From: Gerris lacustris
Taxonomy: Eukaryota > Arthropoda > Insecta > Hemiptera > Gerridae
Length of the DNA: 64,000 nt
NCBI GenBank assembly: GCA_951217055.1
Contig: OX578280.1
Coordinates: 13,121,394 to 13,185,393 of the forward strand
Direction: 5' to 3'
This document shows, in pieces, positions 32,351 through 45,363 of the stretch (position 1 is its first letter; every line of letters begins with the position of its first letter). Made by a program: the position numbers and the translations under genes. The notes beneath the pieces were generated by a model. It was not told the DNA's origin, did no database searches, and saw nothing but the letters and a program-made list of their open reading frames with translations.

Positions 32351-33315
32351 TCTATATACATAAAACTATAAGAGTGACAGTGATTGGCTGACTGATCTCT
32401 AATTCTCCTACTTCCCATTGACATAGAGCTTTGAAATTTGGTACATAGATAATAGAGTGTACCGTAAATAGAAAAGTGCAGCCATTTTCATTTCAATATA
32501 TGGCCACCATATTGAATTATAGCCGCCATCTTGGATTTATTCACATTCTATTATCCCTCTTCAAGTAGACCTAGAGATCTGAAATTTGGTACATAGGGCT
32601 TATGGTAGCAAAAAAAGAAAATTAAAGGTACTTTCACTTCAACATATGGCCACCATATTGAATTATAACCGCCATCTTGGATTTAATAACGCTTTATTAC
32701 CTCAACTTCTAAGGGACGTAGAGACCTGAAATTTGGTACTTAGACTTGGTTGGTCGCCAAAGAAGAAAATTAAAGTTTTTCAACATATGTCCGCCATATT
32801 GAATTATAACCACCATCTTGTATTTGATCACACACTATTATCTCAGCTTCCAGTGGACCTAGAGATCCGAAATTTGGTACATAGACTCATTGTACCTAAA
32901 ATTGAAAATTAAAGGTAGTATTAAATAGAATAATTGAAAATTATAAAATAAAAAAATTGAAGGTAAATGGATTTAATAATTTATTTTTTAATTTAAATAT
33001 ATATATTGCAGTTTAACAAAATGCATTATCTAAATAATAACTGCAAAGTGGATAAATATATAAATTAATGGTTCAATTCATTTATAATGAAAAACATATT
33101 ATATGAAAAACAAAAAAAAAAACAGCTGGAAGTATATTTAATTTAGATAAAATGTTTAAAAATTAGCATAAGATATTAACGTACCTACTTGCACTTAAAT
33201 ACGAAATTATGTAATAATAAAGATATATTAGTTACATATATTGTTTTAATTGTTTTTCACACACAGCGCCAACTTCTAGACGGATAAGGCGAGCGAAGCG
33301 TGCCGACCCGGCTAG
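32351..33315 (+). mobile_element. Non-autonomous Helitron-like element with internal repeats
   Basis: It starts TCTATATACATAAAA after an A and ends with AGCGAAGC in a hairpin, a spacer and GGCTAG, the same end architecture as the Helitron at 4588. The following base is A, not the usual T. No helicase is present. Inside, GAAATTTGGTAC recurs at 32433, 32581, 32728 and 32869, marking four repeat units of about 147 bp that also carry GCCATCTTG words. Confidence 0.6.
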
Positions 33316-33974
33316 ATATTTATATAATCGAGTAGTGTCTTACGGTGACGACTTACCTCGAAATGATTTGTGATTTGCTCGGCTAAGGCAACCACATTTA
33401 TTCAAATAAAAATAAATGATATGTTGGTCTTCATATAGATATAATAAGTTAGCTAATCTGCAGTTATCAATACCGTCGAGAATCGCTTAGCATAGTACAA
33501 TTTCACTTGATTTATTCACTTAAGAGATTATATACCTATGTAAAAACAGATTTTTTTTTCAAATCTATACATTTGAAAGCTTATGTCTATATAATTAATA
33601 CATTTAGAGATGATATCCCTTTGTCTAAATTGTACATTCGAGTGAGCCCCCCCCCCCCCCCCCCCCCCCAATTTTCTAACCTCTTCTCCTTAGGCGGCTT
33701 GATAACTGCAGTTTTACCAATAACTTATCTAAATAAATATAATAACTTAATTTTACTTCTTTTTTTTCTATATATAAAATTACGTTGCCACTTAACGGCG
33801 CGTACTAAATACATTTGGTAGAATCAGCCAAAACTTATTTTTTATCTATCTCCCGCTTGATAATAAATTTATTCATTTTATAATTGTTTTTATCAATGTC
33901 AATTGATACGTGTAATCAAGATATTTTAAATGTTAATAATCTCTGTGTCGTGAGAGAAATAACGTACAACGTAA

Positions 33975-34313
33975 AGCCTAGTCCACACCAGTAGACACGT
34001 TGCGAGACATTTCTGTAGACGGTCTCATAGACCGTCTACAGAAATGTCTCGCAACGTGTCTATAGACATCTTCTGAGACCGTCTATGGTCTAGGTTAGCG
34101 TCCACACTTGTAGACACGTTGCGCAACATGCCTAACGTTGCACCATGTCTCATATTTAGAATGGAAATCCATAGACATGCGATTTTGGTCTAGCAACGAG
34201 ACAGTAGACGCCGTTTGTCTCAGCCGATGTCTAGCCCATGTCTATAGACAAATCGCTAGACATGTCTCGAGAGACCAAAATCGCGCAACATGTCTACTAG
34301 TGTGGACAAGGCT
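33975..34313. mobile_element. PIF/Harbinger-like MITE, family P2
   Basis: The ends are AGCCTAGTCCACACCAGTAG and, inverted, AGCCTTGTCCACACTAGTAG, with TAA on each side (33972-33974 and 34314-34316). The interior is dominated by AGACATGTCTC and GTAGACACGTTGCG words in both orientations. Confidence 0.75.
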
Positions 34314-34529
34314 TAACAGGAATAATGCTAAATTCTTTCAACTTTTAGCAAGGCAATAAGTTAACTTCAAATTGTCAAGCATGGGGGACTAACACACTAT
34401 CTTGCAACAAAGACTGTATGAACGTAAAACTATATCCTGAGTTTTATTTAAATTAAATTAAATTAATCCGTTTTAGTATTATATTTGTTGTTCATCAAAG
34501 TCCGTCTATTTCATCAGAAAACTCTCTAA

Positions 34530-35000
34530 AGCGGCCCACACACTAACAGTTTAACTGAAGATAACGATCAGTCCGTCCACGGAGCTTGGTGACACACTCG
34601 TCAGTTTTCCTTAAGATGACGGACTGCAGTCGGAGGTGGACTGTAGGTGTGTGGAGGGTAGAGGCAAGGATCGGATGGAAGGAAAGATGACAGTCCGTGG
34701 ACTGTCCGGCCTGTGCCTCAAGATCAATGCCGCCCTACACTATCAGTCGGCCTTCAGGCGTGTAGAGTAATTCGTCTTTATTTTGTTTATTTCCCTTCGT
34801 CGGACTGCAGTTAAAAATCGACAGATATCGGCCTGCAGGCATTCATCGCACAGTGTATGGTGCACACAGGCACAGATCTGTAGTTCTTTACGATTGCCTG
34901 CAGGCGGTGGACGGGTAATGTATGGTGGTCTGAGATTTTGGCCTTACGATAATCGTATACGATAACGGCCTGCAGTTAAACTGTAAGTGTGTGGGCCCCT
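34530..35000. mobile_element. PIF/Harbinger-like MITE, family P3
   Basis: The ends AGCGGCCCACACACTAACAG and AGGGGCCCACACACTTACAG (inverted) share CAGTTTAACTG just inside. Flanks are TAA and TTA, so one duplication base has changed. The interior repeats GACTGCAG and GCCTGCAGGC words. Confidence 0.65.
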
Positions 35001-36600
35001 TTAGACTGGTTTTCCTTGATTTTGCCCTTTAGTACCTACTTCTTCTCAAAAACCTTTTAAATTTTTCAGTAGACTTCCTAAGCTCATTTCTCCATTGAGC
35101 ATTTTATTTTATGATGATTGTAGACTTTTTGATAATAGTCTTGAATGGCGTTGCTAACATTTGCTAGTTTTCTGTGTGCTGCTTCTTAAAAAATGGATGA
35201 TTCCCAAAAGCATCATTTACTAAAAAAGAATAGTCTAACCTTATATTTCCTAATAACCTTTCTAGACGCCAATAAATCCCCATGTGAAATTGGGTAAAAT
35301 TTGGTGTTGCTAATTCATTGCAGGGATAATCTCGTGGGAGCTATTTATATGATGTAAGCGTAAGTCATCGGTATATATCATGACTATATAGTCCTTATAA
35401 ATTTAACAAATTTCACCTGCAAGCAAATCCATTACATTCCTCCCGTTTCGATTTACTTTTCTAAATGGTCCAACAATTTTTAACTGCTTAAAAAGAAAAC
35501 AATTAAAACTAAAACAATAATAAGATTAAGTAAAAAAAAAAATGACTCCATTAAATTAACCTCTGTCATTTGGTAAACGTTGTACAATAGACTGCTTCAA
35601 AAAATAGGGAAATATTAAAAATGGCTTTCAAATTACAAGACCATTGCTTAAAAGTGGCGCAGCCAAGTATTATTCCTTTTCGAGACTTGGCAATGGTTCT
35701 ACCTTTTCTATACAACTACTTAATATATTTAATACATTATATTACACACCTTGTGCTCATTTTTAACAAAATATTTCTGGGGTATGTGTTAAGAGAAATT
35801 CTGGCACATTATCAAAATTGAAAAGATCCTTGGAAAGCTTTTACCGGTGGTTTAGTTTAATTTCTAACAATTTCATGATTGTCCTCAGACAGAATCCCTT
35901 TATTCTAGATTACTGCTTCGCTCTAAATGTACTCAGTTTTATCTAAAGCGACTTTTTTCTTTTTTGAAAAAAAAAAGTGGAAAAGTTTTTCCTATAAAGT
36001 TAATTGCTTTTATGATAAAAATGAAGTTAATTCGGTGAATACCTTCACAATACATTTAATTAAATCATTTGCACATATTGTACTCGAACTTTTAACTCGA
36101 TATTACTTAATAATGGGAAACAAATAATGCAAATTTAAATGATCACAAAATGTGAGACAATAAGGGAATATTAAAGTACTATCTTTCATATACGTACATA
36201 TATATAATTTTGTCAGTACATTGATTAGGATTAAAAAAAAAGCTAGATACTTTTTCATTTCATACACTAGAATATACTAGAAAAAGCGAAAACTTTTTCC
36301 TGTCTATATGTATGTATGTCTGTATGCCTGTCGCCACAGGTTCGATTGTAGGCGCAAAAGTGGCAACATGTTGGTGTACGCCAACATTTGCCGCATGTTT
36401 TCGTCAAAAAATATTGAATAGAACCAAAGTTATTAACATATTTATTTCTTTAAAAATAATACAATTTTCATTTCAAACGTATCGTGTGTCAGTCTATCGC
36501 TATGTCGGTCTGCCTGTTGCTTTTTTTGAACCAACATATCTTAAAAACTACACAACCGATTTTAATTAAATTTGTAAGGTTCGTAATCATCCGTATTGTA
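35001..36600. other. Intronic sequence, nothing recognised
   Basis: Contains a 66-codon ORF from an ATG at 35621 without recognisable similarity and short family D-like words at about 36300-36560. Confidence 0.35.
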
Positions 36601-36606
36601 TTGTAA

Positions 36607-36853
36607 AGGCGCGTTCACACTATGCCAAGCGGCAAGGAATGGCAAGGCCAAATGGCATTGCCAAGTGTAATGTGGACGTCTCCCTTGGCATTTGCTATTT
36701 GCCAAGCTTGGCACAAAACGTGCCTCTTGACATGCCAAGGCGAACCCGACGATTGTCGGTCCGGATCAAAGAAAGCCAGATGGCAAGAAGTCGTAAGTCG
36801 GCCAGACGGCTTTGCCGCTTGGCCTTGCCAACTGGCATAGTATGGACGCACCT
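36607..36853. mobile_element. PIF/Harbinger-like MITE, family P1 (copy b)
   Basis: This second copy of the 17.8-kb element is 247 bp and flanked by TAA at 36604-36606 and 36854-36856. It is nearly identical inside, missing a short block near the right end. A few changes have occurred in the terminal repeats (GTTCACAC, GCACCT). Confidence 0.75.
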
Positions 36854-37539
36854 TAAGGGTCGTAATAATCCGCGCTCAAGCTTTTGCTTTTGCGGCCAGC
36901 TAAACAAATTTGAAGTAATTAATTGCAATTGTAAAGTATAATGTACAAACAATTTATTCCTATGTATGATTTCTTGTTATATTATCCCAAATAAATAAAT
37001 AACATTGTGTTATACTTTATATACGTAAAATTAGGAAATATTTAATTATTATATTTAATATTTCAACTTTCTAAGTAATCGGAATGCAGGTTAAAAATTT
37101 ATTATTAAAGTTGTACTTCACAATCATGTAAAATTTAAATAATAAATGCGTCTAAAATAAAAAATAAATAAATTAAAATTAGCCCGCTTGTTTCTCTTCA
37201 ACGTGCACAAAAACACATATTCATTTACACCTATATATCTTCAGAAGTTCTCATCTGAGTTTTATGAAATTTGGATGGTTTGTCGAAAGTAGACTGCAGA
37301 TATCACCAGATTAATAACAACCGTCTACGCTCTTTAACTTTTGCTAAAGTGATCGTTTAATTCATGTAAAAAAATCAAAGCAATTTTCACATTATAAAAA
37401 ACCGGCGGAAACAATTAAATAAATTCGACAATAATGGATTGTAAAAGCATAAAATCAATATAAAGTACGTGATAGGATGCGAGGAAGCTATGTGCCACAC
37501 AAATTGACAGTCTATTTTTAAACATGATGAGTTGTCATG

Positions 37540-37672
37540 CCTGGATCGTATGGATAGCATGGATTAATATCTGGATCGTATGGATAGCATGGATGAATAT
37601 CTAGATCGTATGGATAGCATGGATGAATATCTGGATCGTATGGATAGCATGGATGAATATCTGGATCGTATT
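37540..37672. repeat. 30-bp minisatellite, about 4.5 units
   Basis: The unit is ctggatcgtatggatagcat followed by ggatgaatat. Confidence 0.95.
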
Positions 37673-38895
37673 CAAATGTTTCATAATAACATGTTTAAAT
37701 TAAGTTACATATTTTAATTTTTACATCTTACATCAATAAAACAAAAACTAAATAAGGATCACAAATATTTTTATAATAGAAATTGTTGTTTCAAAACAAA
37801 GTGCAATAGCAATATAAAGGGTAAGTGTAGTCCTGAAGGTGGAAATAGAAATTCTAATAGGGCTTAGCTTTGAAGTGCATACTCACAACTCTTTTATAAA
37901 AACCGTATCCATCAGAATAATAGAACAAAGGGCGGGACACTGGCGTCCTTGAAGGACTCCACTTTCACACCAGTCACTTTCGCTATTAAGAGTTCATCAC
38001 AATTTTAAAGTAATCATTATTGTTAAAACTGTGAATGAGTCTGCAAATCGTAGGTTCTTGATATAATTCAAATAGACTTATTATACCTAAATAATAAAAT
38101 TGGTTAAAACCGGTCAGTATTATCCATTAGCTGGTGTGGTTGATTTGATTTTGCTTTTGAAGTTTTATTCACAATTTTTATTCAAAAAAGAGGGGTCGAA
38201 ATATCGCAAAAGTGAGCTTCTAATTTTTTCCTTTTAGACCCTACTTACCAATAAGAATAATTTAATAAGGAAACAACCCAAAATACTTACACAATTTTTA
38301 AGTTCCAAATAAAACAAAATAATTTAAAGATAAAAAGAACTTTTTATATATGTATTACGTTTTTAAATTTTTTGTTGAATCGTATGTTATGTTAATAATG
38401 TAATTGTTATTGTTATATTATAATATATAATGTTAGTGAAAAAAAAATAGTTCCGAATTTATTTACTTCACATAAATGACAACCATCTAGAGAGCTGATC
38501 TTAAACCTATAAAAGGACAAATCTTTGTACAACGGATCTCCCCAACACCAAATGTAAAGCGTGCCATCGATATATTTGAAATAATGTAAATAATATAATC
38601 GATATTTCCTGTTTGGCTGTCATTCAATGTTTATCTATCACCAATTTGAGACCCGTCAAAATGAAGATTGCGTAAATATGTGACAAGGCAAAACAAATAA
38701 AATAACTTGCGGATTTTTTTCCGAACTATCTTTCCGTACAGCAAAATTTGCTGAAAACCAATTAAATTCTACTGAAAGATGGCTAAAAGTATTAAAATAA
38801 TGCATTGTCATCGTGTTCTGAGCTATGCTAAAAGTTTCAAATGGGTAGCTATTCGGGAAGTTAGTTAGAAATCGATTGCCAGATTTGTACCGGAC

Positions 38896-38917
38896 AAACA
38901 AACAAACAAACAAACAA
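38896..38917. repeat. (CAAA)n microsatellite
   Basis: Five tandem acaaacaa units beside the family C repeat. Confidence 0.85.
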
Positions 38918-38924
38918 GAAAGCA

Positions 38925-39665
38925 AGCTAATAAAAACGTAGTAAAATAAACAGGTCAAGTGTGTGCTAGCCAGCACACAGCGAGGGTTCGTAGGCAACAC
39001 TGTATTGTTTAAGTGGCACCTATTGATGGTGCTTTTTAAAATGCTAAAAAGCCTACTTAGAACTATCTTATGGGTATGATATTCTCAAAACACATAAACA
39101 AACTTATGATAAAGTATTTTTTGCTACTGAACCGGGCTAAAAACATATAAATACATCAGCAGCATAATTATTTAAAAAAAACGTATTTGTCAAGAAAATA
39201 AAAAATATTTTATTTTCTCAAAATTTCCAAAAAGGTAAAAAGGTCGAAGAATGTACAAGAATTTTTTCACATTTTTTGCACTTTGCATAAGCGAGATAGA
39301 AGGAGGGGACACTTTCCACACCAACTTCAAACCTGCCTACGCTCGCCCTATCAAAGCTTATAACCAAAAATTGTATATTTTGCAATCAGCTCGACGTAAC
39401 CATCCATATGATACCCCATACGGTGTCCAAAAAGAATTGATTTTTTTAACCAATAAGTTTTTATACCCCTATTTTTTGGAAAAATATTTATTTTAAGTCA
39501 CTATATTTTTAAAATTTGTGTGTGGATACAAGACATATATATGTCAAATTTCAAAGTGATTGGACGAATGATGTAGCCGTGAGAGCAGGCGAAAGACGGA
39601 CGGACAAACAGACACACGCAGGGAAATATTATAAGGGTCCTTGGTTTTGCCTTCGGACCCTAAAA
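38925..39665 (-). repeat. Family C repeat, near-complete copy
   Basis: On the minus strand it begins TTTTAGGGTCCGAAGGCAAA and ends GAACCCTCGCTGTGTGCTGG...ACACTTGACCTG, with a hairpin of GTGTGCT/AGCACAC near its 3' end. It is about 740 bp with no recognised gene. Its mate is 52754-53510. Confidence 0.75.
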
Positions 39666-40455
39666 ACTGTTGAAGTAACATATTTTACTGTAATCAGTTA
39701 TAATTAAGATCTGAACTAATTTATACTACTTTTTATTAGGTATTATTACAAAAATGGGAAACGTCTCATAAATTTTCCTTGCACAACATAGATCTATAAA
39801 TGAAAAAGAAAAAAAATTGAAAATTATAATTTTGTTTAAGGTCTATTGTAGTGAGGTCCGTTATTGTGAGGTAATGCCGCCAATCCATGCCGGCAGATAT
39901 TAAAATAAAATATGGAGGACTTATTTATCTTATAAAAAAAAGTATCATTGGTGCGAATAGTAATAGTTTAGCAGATAAGTATTAGATTTAGTGTTAAAGT
40001 TTCTATGTTCAAAAAGTCTATCAAATACTCTATACTTTGTAAAAACGAAGGGATTAGCCATTTTACATAGATACTCGATGTGGGGAAAGATATCTCAACT
40101 CCCTCTAATCTAAGTAAATACATTTGGGTACGGGTAGTGGTTCCAAATAAGTGTTTTATCTCTCGGACACTCGTAGCTATTAAGAGATTAGATTTTTACA
40201 ACTGTACACGAACCTCTAGTCGCTATTTTAAATGGTTTTACGTGTTGGAACTAATTTTCATTCTCCAGTCTTTCTGTGTCAATTCATTACGTAGAGTAGT
40301 TTCTGCCTAGTTACAATGATAATAGTCGCAATGAAAAAGGTATGATAGTTTTCTTCAGAAAGTAGTAAGGCATTAGACAAGAGTAAATGATGGCGTTCCA
40401 GAGTCACGACATTGCAGAATGTAAGAGCTTTTTAATACAGACAATTCAATGGAAA

Positions 40456-40479
40456 CTAGAGGTCGACCAAGAAGTCATG
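40456..40479 (+). repeat. Inverted repeat left of the LINE
   Basis: This 24-mer (CTAGAGGTCGACCAAGAAGT + CATG) is the exact inverse of 44484-44507; the two enclose the LINE. Confidence 0.75.
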
Positions 40480-42097
40480 GAAATGTGAGGATTGCGCTAG
40501 TGTCGTCATGTACAGTCAGTTTTTGATACAATAGACCACGGTCAAAAAACACAGTGTTGTTCTTTTGTTATTAATAATTTTATTTTTGATAACTTCTATA
40601 TTTTTTAAATATTTTATGCAACAGGCAACACTGTACCTGATAAGAAATCACTAATAATGTACGATAATATCTTTATATTATTATTCATAATAATATTCTT
40701 TCAATTTAAATCGATTTTCTTCTTTCATAATCTATTATTTCTTCCTCTTTATTTCTGAGTTATTTGGATTTAGGACAGGTGTGACTATAATTCGTATTGT
40801 ATAAAAACAAACAAAACAGGAAACCTAACAGATTGGAAACCTTTTTTTTTTTTTTTTTTTTTTTTGACTGGCGGGAAAAGACAACGGCTCCTGCAGGACA
40901 AAAGTTTTATGCCCCAGGGTGTATGAAGCTAAGCTAAGCCACCCTGGAGCCTCGCTATCCTACTCTCGATAACGAGACCTATCGCATGATCCCGGGATCC
41001 CTGAGTGTGGGGATTGAGCTACTTCCCGACTGCTCAGCCGACACCGAGACAGACGCTGGTAGCCCCTACCCCACTAAAATCCCTGCCGGTGAAAAACCCT
41101 CCATTTTGGGTACCATACTCTTGAAGGAGCATATGGTACCTCACGCGACTATAATTATAATTATAACTACAACTACCAAGAGCTACAACGTCATCATCGT
41201 TTCCCAATCGCAGCCCCAAAGCCGCAGCACCAGAGGATCTCCTCACACCCAGAGACGCTGTAGATGATGGTGAGTAGAGTACAGAAGAAGTTGATGAATC
41301 CTGCAGGGTAAGGTCACAACACAGCTAGGTCCAACAAAGTTTCCGACTGCGTCTCTTGGCGGCGAAAAGGCCGCTTCAGAACGGAATCGACTCCGGGGAA
41401 ACATATAACCGGGACGAGACCTGACGCAGCCGGCCTGCCTAACGCAGCCTAATGTTTCATTAGCCTAAAGACAAAACAACTAAAGCCTAATATCACGTGA
41501 AAAAATTCGGCCACCGCCTCTCCGAGAGAGAGACTCAGCCACCGCGGTTTGAACAAATAGCCGGGGTGGTGATAACGGTGGTCGATCCTAATCTAAACAC
41601 TGACTAAACCTAATAATAAATACCTAACCCTAGTTAAAAACATATTTACATGACCTAGCCTAATATCAAAGGATGTCGATGATAAGCCAATCAGCTAGGT
41701 TGAAACTTCGCTAGAATTGGTATCATCGACCTACACTAACTAAACTAAATATCACAGATTTGGGTGAGAGCCTCCTCCAGCTATGCTGTGGGAGCACATC
41801 CGGTTTGGGAATGGTACCCAGATGTGTTTAACTCTCACCCCCTAACTAAACCTATCTTAAAAACTAGTATCACAGTAGGGTTATATCATAATTTAAATAA
41901 AATAAATAAATAAATAAATAAACCTTAACTACACTATCTTAACCTAGTTAAAAACAAACCGACTGCCATATCCTCTCGACCAGCGAGAGGAGCCTACTCA
42001 CCAACCGGGTTAAACTAATGGCCGGGGTGAGCAGTTACAACAGCCGGTGACCTAAACTAACTTATTTAAAACTTACTCTAAACTGACTTTGCTGAAC

Positions 42098-43140
42098 CTA
42101 AATCTCTTCATAAAATCCTGCTCTACGCAGGAAGTCGAGGACTGAATCTCGGTGAGAATCCTCGTTGAGGGCGACTGCCACACTCGCCGGTGCGCCACAA
42201 GTCGTCCTCAGCTCTGCCAGTGAATCACACTCTTCAAACATGTGACTCACTGTCAGCGTTGCTCTATTGCAGTGTCGGCATCGAGGGGCACGTTCGTTCC
42301 TGAGAAGGTGCCCGTGCGTCAACTGCGTCTGTCCCAGTCTCAGACGCGTGAGTACGACACTGTCCCTTCTTGACGAGGACAGTGCCGTAATCTGCTCCTT
42401 TACATTCCTCTTTATTCTTTTAAGTTGGGTGAAGGAACGGTCCCACATGGCTTGCCACGACTGCCAGACCGCATTGACTGACGCAGTCTTGGCGTCGTCA
42501 AGTCTAATCGTACCGTCCTCCACCATCCTTGCTGCGGACGCACGCTTGGCAGCTTGATCGGCTGCTTCATTGCCTGCGATGCCAACATGCCCCGGTACCC
42601 ATATTAGGACCACGTGTCTCGACGTTGAACGAAGAGACACGTGGTCGTATATCTTGCTTACTACCGGGTCATCTGAAAACTTGTCCTTTAGTGCTTGGAG
42701 GGACGAGAGGGAATCCGTACAGATTACTATACTCTCTGTAAATTCCTCCTCCAAGCAATAGGCAAGGGTCTTCTCTATAGCTTTTAGCTCGGCGGAATAC
42801 ACTCCTGCGCGAGGAGACATTGACCAAGACTTGGTCTCCTGCGAGGAGTGCATAGCACAGCCGGTTCCCGTCGACGTCTTTGAACCGTCTGTGTAGAAGA
42901 CCCTTCTGCCTGGATACCGGGCGAGAGTCTCCAACAGTCCTTGCTTGTAGACCTCGGGAAGAGTTGTTTCCCGAGGTAGGGTCGCGAGACGAGTGGACAT
43001 CCCTATACTTGGTCTCTTCCACGGCGGCGTATCAGGGATGAACCACTCAAGGATACTATCTTCTTCAGCTCCAATTCTAGTCTTAATCTCGCGAGCCCTA
43101 ACTGGCAGCGGTCTAGTCCTTGTAGTCAGCCATCGTACTC
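42098..43140 (-). pseudogene. LINE RNase H and C-terminal zinc-binding portion
   Basis: After the frameshift come RVFYTDGSK (first Asp), YSAELKAIEKTL (Glu), ICTDSLSSLQAL (Asp) and WVPGHVGIAGNEAADQAAK (last Asp), a complete RNase H catalytic set. A C-terminal CRHCNRATLTVSHMFEEC zinc-binding motif follows. This order (RT, RNase H, CCHC-like) fits the I/R1 groups of arthropod LINEs. Sequence upstream of about 43140 in the same frame is not homologous. Confidence 0.88.
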
Positions 43141-44320
43141 CGGCGGAATGGCTCCAACGCCGAAGAACTCTTCTCTGAGGAAGTGACGTGACTTCGACTT
43201 CACTGCCTCCGTAAAGGACAGAGCCATTTGCTCCCGGCGATGTTGCATTGGCAAAACGCCAGCTTCTACGTAGAGAGAGCTGACGTTGGTGGTTGGAAAC
43301 GCACCGAGAGCTAAACGAAGTCCTAGCTGAAAGACTCTGTCCAGAGGCAGTAGCCACGACTTCCTCGCTGAACTATAGACGCAGCTGCCGTAGTCCATCT
43401 TGGGGCGAACCAATGCACAAAGGATGCGAACTAAAGTTGTCCGGTCCGCCCCCCATCGCAGATGAGCAAGGACTTTGATGACATTTAAGTCTCTCTTGCA
43501 ACGCTGAACGAGCTCTGATATGTGATGCTTCCATCGTAACTTGGCATCAAATATCAGACCGAGGAAGCGAGTTGTCTCTTTGTAGACGAGTTGAATCCCA
43601 TTCAGGAACAGCTCTGGAGCAGCGTGTTCCTTCCGCAAGCGGCAGAAGTGCACACACACTGTCTTCGTTGGAGAGAATCTAAAACCGATGCTCTCCGCTT
43701 CCGCTGCTACTGAATCTATTGCCGCTTGCAGAGTCTCTCTGATGTCTTGATCTCGAGTCCCCGCGAAGAATATGCCAAGGTCGTCTGAATACTGCGACGC
43801 CTTGACACCTAGCGGGAGATCACTTGCAAGATCATTCGCGGAGACCGAGAACAGAGTCGCACTGAGAACGGAACCTTGAGGCGTTCCGTTCTCTTGATTC
43901 TCAAGGTCAGACAGAGTTGCGCCTATTCTGACCCTGAACGCTCTGTTGTCCAGGAAACCAATGATAAGAGCTAGTAGCTTTCCTCTTAGCCCCCAGTTGT
44001 AAAGTTTCTTAACAATATCGTGTTTCCAGGCGGTATCAAAGGCTCTCTCCAAGTCGAAGAACACACCGACCACGTGCTGCCTGTTGAGGAATGCATCCTG
44101 GATATATTTCTCCAGGTGCGCGAGTTGGTCGGTGGTTGAATACCGCCTTCGATAACCAGCCTGACTAGGGGCTAATAAACTATTCTTCTCCAAATACCAA
44201 TTTAATCTATAGTTTATCATTGATTCCATGACCTTCCCTAGACAACAGGTCAGAGAGATAGGTCGGTAGCCGTTTGGTGAGCTTCTGTCTTTACCTTCCT
44301 TGGGAAGCGGGATGATGATC
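43126..44320 (-). pseudogene. LINE reverse transcriptase portion
   Basis: This open stretch contains NGYRPISL, GVFFDLERAFDTAW (motif A Asp), NGTPQGSVLSATLFSV and the catalytic SQYSDDLGIF (motif C). The thumb follows and the frame closes at 43126, where the homologous sequence continues in another frame. With the RNase H part it forms one broken polyprotein, probably inactive. Confidence 0.88.
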
Positions 44321-44483
44321 GCTTCCCTTTTTTTTTTTTGTTGTTATTCGTGAGATTTGACGTAACTGCGCATGTCATACAAACTAGAAATGGGTATTGT
44401 CTTAGCACCCGACTGTACTGACTTCGGCACTACTCGGAAGTTCCGATTTTAAACGAAGTTAAGCTTTCCGTTTCTCCCGTGTT

Positions 44484-44507
44484 CATGACTTCTTGGTCGA
44501 CCTCTAG
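44484..44507 (-). repeat. Inverted repeat right of the LINE
   Basis: Exact inverse of 40456-40479; weaker similarity continues inward (TACAGTC...ACAATA.ACC). Confidence 0.75.
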
Positions 44508-44516
44508 CATGAATAT

Positions 44517-45190
44517 CCATGTTAATTGAAGCGAGCTTCTTATATTCTGTGTTTTGTCTGTTTATCTGACAGTAACGTTTACGAGTCCAACTATAACTTT
44601 AGTAAAAGTTTACCAATTTAGTTGAAATTTGGTATATGTTCCTTTTACTAATGCTCAGGCTAAGTTCGTTGGACAATGTTATCCGTAAAAGAGTTCTCGC
44701 GCATTGCTCGCATAAATGTGAACTTCAAAGTTAAAATTGGAATTTTAGGACAGGAAAAGATTCTATCATCAGCTACTCGATGAGACGAAAATTTCTTTTC
44801 AATACAATTTGTTTATTAAAACCAACAGCGACACCGCTATGAAGTGAAGATTGATAAAACTATTAAAGCGGACCTAAACGTTTAAAATTGAGAAAACTGT
44901 TCTTTTATAAATATCAACGTTCTAACGCAACGAGTTTAATCAAACTTTTTATACATCGTCCAAAGTACAATTAACAGGAAGGCAAAATTTCAACTTGATA
45001 CTAGCAGCATTTTTTTTATAGTGAAGTGATCCCTTTTGTAATTGTTGAAATGAAGATGGCCGAGACGTGTAAGTTACAGAATAGTAGAAAAGCACTCTTC
45101 TCCCCCACGATAAAATACACGATAAAATAGATATATATACATTAAATAATTTGAACATGGTTTAGCTGATTATAAGTGTAGAGGCGAGAT
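44517..45190 (+). repeat. Family A repeat, partial
   Basis: Carries GAAGCGAGCTTC, AGTTGAAATTTGGTATATG and CGCATTGCTCGCATAAATG, diverged from the consensus. Confidence 0.65.
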
Positions 45191-45363
45191 GAATTGTGGT
45201 AGCTGGTTATCGGATTCTCATGTCGGTGGTGGCTGAGTCTAGTATTCTAGGAATTAAAATGGTATCTCATTTTCCTAAATACCAGTTATGTCAGCGATAG
45301 ATATGGCTAGTTATATACTCAAAAATAAATGCTTCAAAATAAAATGGCCACTACACCCAAAGA

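Larger units (their letters stand above)
40842..44325 (-). mobile_element. 5'-truncated LINE with RT and RNase H (I/R1-like)
   Basis: On the minus strand the element runs from about 44325 to a terminal poly-A (the T run at 40842-40865). It lacks ORF1 and the endonuclease and enters at the RT fingers (PISLTCCLGKVMESM). A roughly 1.2-kb 3' UTR follows the stop at 42098. The ORF carries one frameshift. No target duplication was found. Confidence 0.88.

Noticed and set aside
37540..37672. Possible CRISPR-like array (30-bp repeats)
   Set aside because: Units are contiguous with no spacers, and the genome is eukaryotic.
40080..40310. 76-codon open frame
   Set aside because: No recognisable motif and no splice or promoter support.
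41034..41267. Open frames in 40.9-41.3 kb
   Set aside because: They lie in the 3' UTR of the LINE and show no family motif.
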